64,000 nt of DNA from Clostridia bacterium (GTDB taxonomy: Bacteria; Bacillota; Clostridia; Oscillospirales; Acutalibacteraceae), in NCBI GenBank assembly GCA_017437005.1, contig JAFSBZ010000016.1, forward strand, positions 1-64,000, in the 5' to 3' direction. Below are positions 61,161-64,000 of this stretch, in pieces. The notes under the pieces were generated by a model. That model was not told where the DNA came from, searched no databases, and saw only the letters and a list, made by a program, of their open reading frames with translations. Every line of letters begins with the position of its first letter. Positions within the stretch are counted from its first letter, which is position 1. Made by a program: the position numbers and the translations under genes.

Positions 61161-61910
61161 TCAGAGTTTTGTTAAAATCTTAGGTCCGTCTGGGGTAATT
61201 ACTATAGTATGCTCAAAGTGGGCAGATAAAGAACCGTCTTTTGTGAGCACTGTCCAGCCGTCAGGCATAACCTTTACGTCCGATAAACCCATGTTAATCA
61301 TAGGTTCTATTGCAAGTGTCATACCAGGCATTAGACGAATACCTCGTCCTTGAGTGCCAAAATTAGGTACTTCAGGAGCTTCGTGTAACTGCGTTCCTAT
61401 GCCGTGACCGACAAATTCGCGCACTACTGAATAACCCCTTTTCTCGACATACTGCTGCACTGCAGCGCCGATATCCCCTAATCTGCCGCCCGATACCGCC
61501 GCCGCAATGCCTTCATAAAGGCTTTCGCGAGTGGTATCCATCAGCCGCTTTGCTTCTGCGGAAATGTCTCCGCAGGCAAAAGTGGCGGCATTATCACCGT
61601 GATATCCTTCAAATTTTGCTCCCAAGTCGATTGAAACTATGTCGCCCGCCTTGATAACACGTTTTTTTGAAGGTATGCCGTGAATTACCTCGTTGTTGAT
61701 TGATATACATGCGGTTGCAGGATAGCCGTTGTAGTTTTTAAAGTTTGGCGTTGCGCCTTGACTTAAAATATACTTTTCGGCTATCTTGTCGAGCTCGGCT
61801 GTTGTAACACCCGGCTCTACCGCACTGCCTGCTAATTTTAATGCTTCGGCCGATATTCTGCAAGCTTCTCGCATTATTTTAAGCTCGCGGCCGGTTTTAA
61901 GGACTATCAT
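61161..61910 (-). CDS. map: Methionine aminopeptidase type I
   Basis: A 249-residue type Ia enzyme. Metal ligands occur in SIDLGAKFEGYHGDNAATF (two Asp), GHGIGTQLHEAPEVPNFG (His), LAIEPMI and HFEHTIVIT (Glu). It removes initiator methionine from nascent chains. The gap to adk is 3 bases. Confidence 0.97.
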   Translation of the reverse strand: MIVLKTGRELKIMREACRISAEALKLAGSAVEPGVTTAELDKIAEKYILSQGATPNFKNYNGYPATACISINNEVIHGIPSKKRVIKAGDIVSIDLGAKFEGYHGDNAATFACGDISAEAKRLMDTTRESLYEGIAAAVSGGRLGDIGAAVQQYVEKRGYSVVREFVGHGIGTQLHEAPEVPNFGTQGRGIRLMPGMTLAIEPMINMGLSDVKVMPDGWTVLTKDGSLSAHFEHTIVITPDGPKILTKL

Positions 61911-61913
61911 AGC

Positions 61914-62549
61914 TTATATCTCCGAAAGAGCTTTAAGAACCATTTTTGTGGTATCTGAAACCGCCTGTTGTCCATGTGCGATAATCAACTTGTCTTGTTT
62001 TTTGTAGTAGTCCTTAAGTGGCTCGGTCTGTTTGTGATATATATCAAGTCTATCAATAACAGTATCAGGCTCATCATCCTTACGAATAACAAGCGCGCCA
62101 CCGCAAACATTACAAATACCTTCAACATCGGGCTTTTTAAACTCAATGTGATAGCTTGCCCCACACTTTTCACAAACTCGTCTACCTGACATACGCTTTA
62201 CTATTTCACGGTCTGCTACCTCAATAGATAGCGCCGCATCAACAGCAATGCCCATATTATCAAGCGCTTCGGCCTGTGGAATTGTACGCGGAAAACCGTC
62301 AAGTATAAATCCGCCCTGACAATCGCTTTGGGCGAGCCGTTCCTTGATGATGCCTATTACAACATCATCGGGAACAAGTCTGCCACTATCGATATAAGCC
62401 TTAGCCTTAAGTCCCATCTCTGTACCGTTTTTAAGAGCAGCACGAATTATGTTGCCGGTTGAGATGGTAGGAATATTGTATTTTTCAGAGATTATCTCTG
62501 CCTGTGTACCTTTGCCAGCACCAGGTGCTCCAAGTAAAATGAGCTTCAT
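61914..62549 (-). CDS. adk: Adenylate kinase, zinc-type LID
   Basis: A 211-residue kinase: P-loop GAPGAGKGTQAEI, FILDGFPRTIPQAEAL, and a LID with CEKCGASYHI and CNVCGG, the four-cysteine zinc site typical of Gram-positive enzymes. It equilibrates ATP, AMP and ADP. Standard secY-adk-map order. Confidence 0.97.
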   Translation of the reverse strand: MKLILLGAPGAGKGTQAEIISEKYNIPTISTGNIIRAALKNGTEMGLKAKAYIDSGRLVPDDVVIGIIKERLAQSDCQGGFILDGFPRTIPQAEALDNMGIAVDAALSIEVADREIVKRMSGRRVCEKCGASYHIEFKKPDVEGICNVCGGALVIRKDDEPDTVIDRLDIYHKQTEPLKDYYKKQDKLIIAHGQQAVSDTTKMVLKALSEI

Positions 62550-62560
62550 CTTAATACTCC

Positions 62561-63829
62561 TTAATCTAAGAATCCCTTATAATGACGCATCATCATCTGA
62601 GATTCAAGATTGTTAACTGTGTCAAGCGCAACACCAACCATAATAAGTACAGATGTACCACCGAGAGAAATGTTGATCTGGCCAACATTACCTACGATTA
62701 TAGGAAGGATAGCAATTACGCTCAAGAAAAGAGCGCCCATCAATGTTATTCTTGACAAAATTTTTGAAATAAAATCGGAAGTAGATTTACCAGGACGAAT
62801 ACCTGGGATTGCACCACCGTTTTTACGAAGATTGTTAGCCATTTCCACAGGATTAAACTGGATTGTTGCATAGAAATAAGCAAATGCAATAATCATAATA
62901 AAGTAAATCACTGCGTAAAATACACCCTGTGTGCTAAAGAGTGACAAGAACTTAGCAAATGAAGTTGTTGTGTCTCTCATAAAACTAAGAACCATTGTTG
63001 GTAACATCAAAATTGATGAAGCGAAGATTACAGGCATAACACCAGACATATTAACCTTGATCGGAATATGTGTGTTTTGACCGCCGTACATCTTGTTGCC
63101 TACAACACGCTTAGCATACTGTACAGGGATGCGGCGTTCTGCATGTGTCATCCATACGATGAATGCGATAACCGCTAAGAAAGCAACTAAAATACCAATT
63201 ACTGCAAAATACTGCTTGTACTCTGTCCAGTAGGTCAAAAGTGCTGCAAAAGCATTAGGACCACGTGACAAAATACCTGCGAAAAGCAGTATTGAAATAC
63301 CGTTGCCGATGCCCTTAACGTCGATCTGCTCACCAAGCCACATTACTATAGCGGAGCCGGCAGTAAAGGTTAATACAATAACGATTGCTGCAAACCAAAC
63401 ACCTTTAGTTACGCTTAAGCAATGACTTGCCTTCAAATAGAAGAAGTATGCAATACCCTGTATAAGAGCAAGTATTACTGTTGTGTAACGTGTAATTGTA
63501 GCGAGTTTTTTCTGGCCCTCTTCGCCTTCTTTAGAAAGGTTTTCAAGGTAAGGGATTGCTACGCAAAGCAACTGGATAATAATTGAAGCATTGATGTATG
63601 GTGTAATTGACATAGCAAATATAGCACCGTACTCAAGACCGCCACCTGTAAGAATTGACAAGTAGCTAAAGAAACTATTATCACTTGTTGCAGAAGCAAT
63701 CATATCAGGATCGATATAAGGAACAGGAATAACTGAGCCAATGCGGAAAATTACAATTATAAGAAGTGTATAAAGAATCTTGTTGCGGATTTCCTTAACC
63801 TTCCAAGCGTTTCTTATTGTTTCCAACAT
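62561..63829 (-). CDS. secY: Protein translocase subunit SecY
   Basis: A 422-residue channel with 10 hydrophobic helices. Opening MLETIRNAWKVKEIRNKILYTLLIIVIFRIGSVIPVPYID and motifs NASIIIQLL, ERRIPVQYAKRVVG and GIRPGKST are diagnostic. It lies 2 bases after the rplO stop. Confidence 0.98.
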   Translation of the reverse strand: MLETIRNAWKVKEIRNKILYTLLIIVIFRIGSVIPVPYIDPDMIASATSDNSFFSYLSILTGGGLEYGAIFAMSITPYINASIIIQLLCVAIPYLENLSKEGEEGQKKLATITRYTTVILALIQGIAYFFYLKASHCLSVTKGVWFAAIVIVLTFTAGSAIVMWLGEQIDVKGIGNGISILLFAGILSRGPNAFAALLTYWTEYKQYFAVIGILVAFLAVIAFIVWMTHAERRIPVQYAKRVVGNKMYGGQNTHIPIKVNMSGVMPVIFASSILMLPTMVLSFMRDTTTSFAKFLSLFSTQGVFYAVIYFIMIIAFAYFYATIQFNPVEMANNLRKNGGAIPGIRPGKSTSDFISKILSRITLMGALFLSVIAILPIIVGNVGQINISLGGTSVLIMVGVALDTVNNLESQMMMRHYKGFLD

Positions 63830-63831
63830 TC

Positions 63832-64000
63832 TCAGATCACCTCTGCCTTTCCGCCTGCAGCGTTAATTTTTTCTGCAGCCGATGCAGAGAATGCGTTAAG
63901 GTTAACTGTAAGCTTCTTTGTAAGCTTGCCGTTGCCCAAAACCTTTACAGGCTTATCAGCCTTTTTAATGATATTCTTTTCTACTAAAGCAGCTGCGTCA
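63832..64000 (-). CDS. rplO: 50S ribosomal protein L15, C-terminal part
   Basis: Partial gene cut by the window edge. The visible 55 residues ([37 protein letters not shown]) are the L15 C-terminus. Its stop TGA at 63832-63834 precedes secY by 2 bases. Confidence 0.95.
   Translation of the reverse strand, partial: DAAALVEKNIIKKADKPVKVLGNGKLTKKLTVNLNAFSASAAEKINAAGGKAEVI

Overview
The window is a moderately AT-rich, low-GC-Firmicute chromosome segment, most likely from an uncultured gut or rumen member of Clostridia (Oscillospirales/Ruminococcus-like). The evidence is: AAGGAGG-type ribosome binding sites and TTGACA-17-TATAAT promoters almost everywhere; zinc-binding (C+) forms of S4, L36 and adenylate kinase; a KOW-domain protein between map and infA; DnaD/DnaI-type replication loaders, RqcH, TrmK, YhaM and a LexA with a CGAAC/GTTCG-type operator; and a type I dockerin in a secreted glucanase, together with many plant-glycan hydrolases. 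No tRNA, rRNA, CRISPR array, integrase or ordinary transposase was seen.

Layout. 1-4.7 kb (+): end of a MarR regulator, DegV, GtrA, a membrane-anchored XRE regulator, and a compact GT8 glycosyltransferase - PlsC-like acyltransferase - CrtO-like acyltransferase operon. 4.8-10.7 kb (+): PepD dipeptidase, an OPT peptide transporter coupled to an orphan PqqD-like protein, 4-alpha-glucanotransferase, and a small DUF559 nuclease-like gene bracketed by inverted repeats. 10.7-22.7 kb (-): two giant secreted proteins (about 1796 and 2082 residues) built from shared duplicated modules, the shorter one carrying an internal dockerin and a GH16 catalytic domain, with a 39-residue acidic peptide gene and a repeat element between them. 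22.9-30.5 kb (-): housekeeping genes (dnaI-like, dnaD, TIM-barrel isomerase, rqcH, trmK, DUF1858, yhaM, CDF transporter). 30.7-32.5 kb (+): two half-length TauE/SafE genes, lexA, rnhA. 32.5-37.1 kb (-): GH127, creatininase, PfkB sugar kinase and deacetylase operon. 37.2-42.1 kb: an Lnt homologue (+), histidine phosphatase-GH78 (-) and a DUF975 membrane protein (+). 42.1-52.4 kb (-): GH130-MATE-acetyltransferase, then a separate unit with a structured non-coding RNA and a 42-residue ORF, then a domain-permuted membrane GH3, GH2 and GPH sugar symporter operon. 52.4-57.4 kb (-): a hypothetical membrane protein, NfeD-flotillin, DUF1836 regulator, and a CyuA/UPF0597 protein. 57.6-64 kb (-): the distal part of the S10-spc-alpha ribosomal operon from rplO to rplQ.

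How it works together. The organism appears to attack beta-glucan outside the cell (GH16, possibly docked to a scaffold), import oligosaccharides with the GPH symporter, and finish degradation with GH2, GH3, GH130, GH127, GH78 and GH77 enzymes. None of these later enzymes has an obvious signal peptide, although the GH3 has membrane segments at both ends.

The least explained items are the ncRNA unit at 45369-45601, the inverted-repeat DUF559 unit at 10237-10678, the small acidic peptide at 16191-16310, and the modular giant proteins. All functions are inferred from sequence reading alone; no database search was run.
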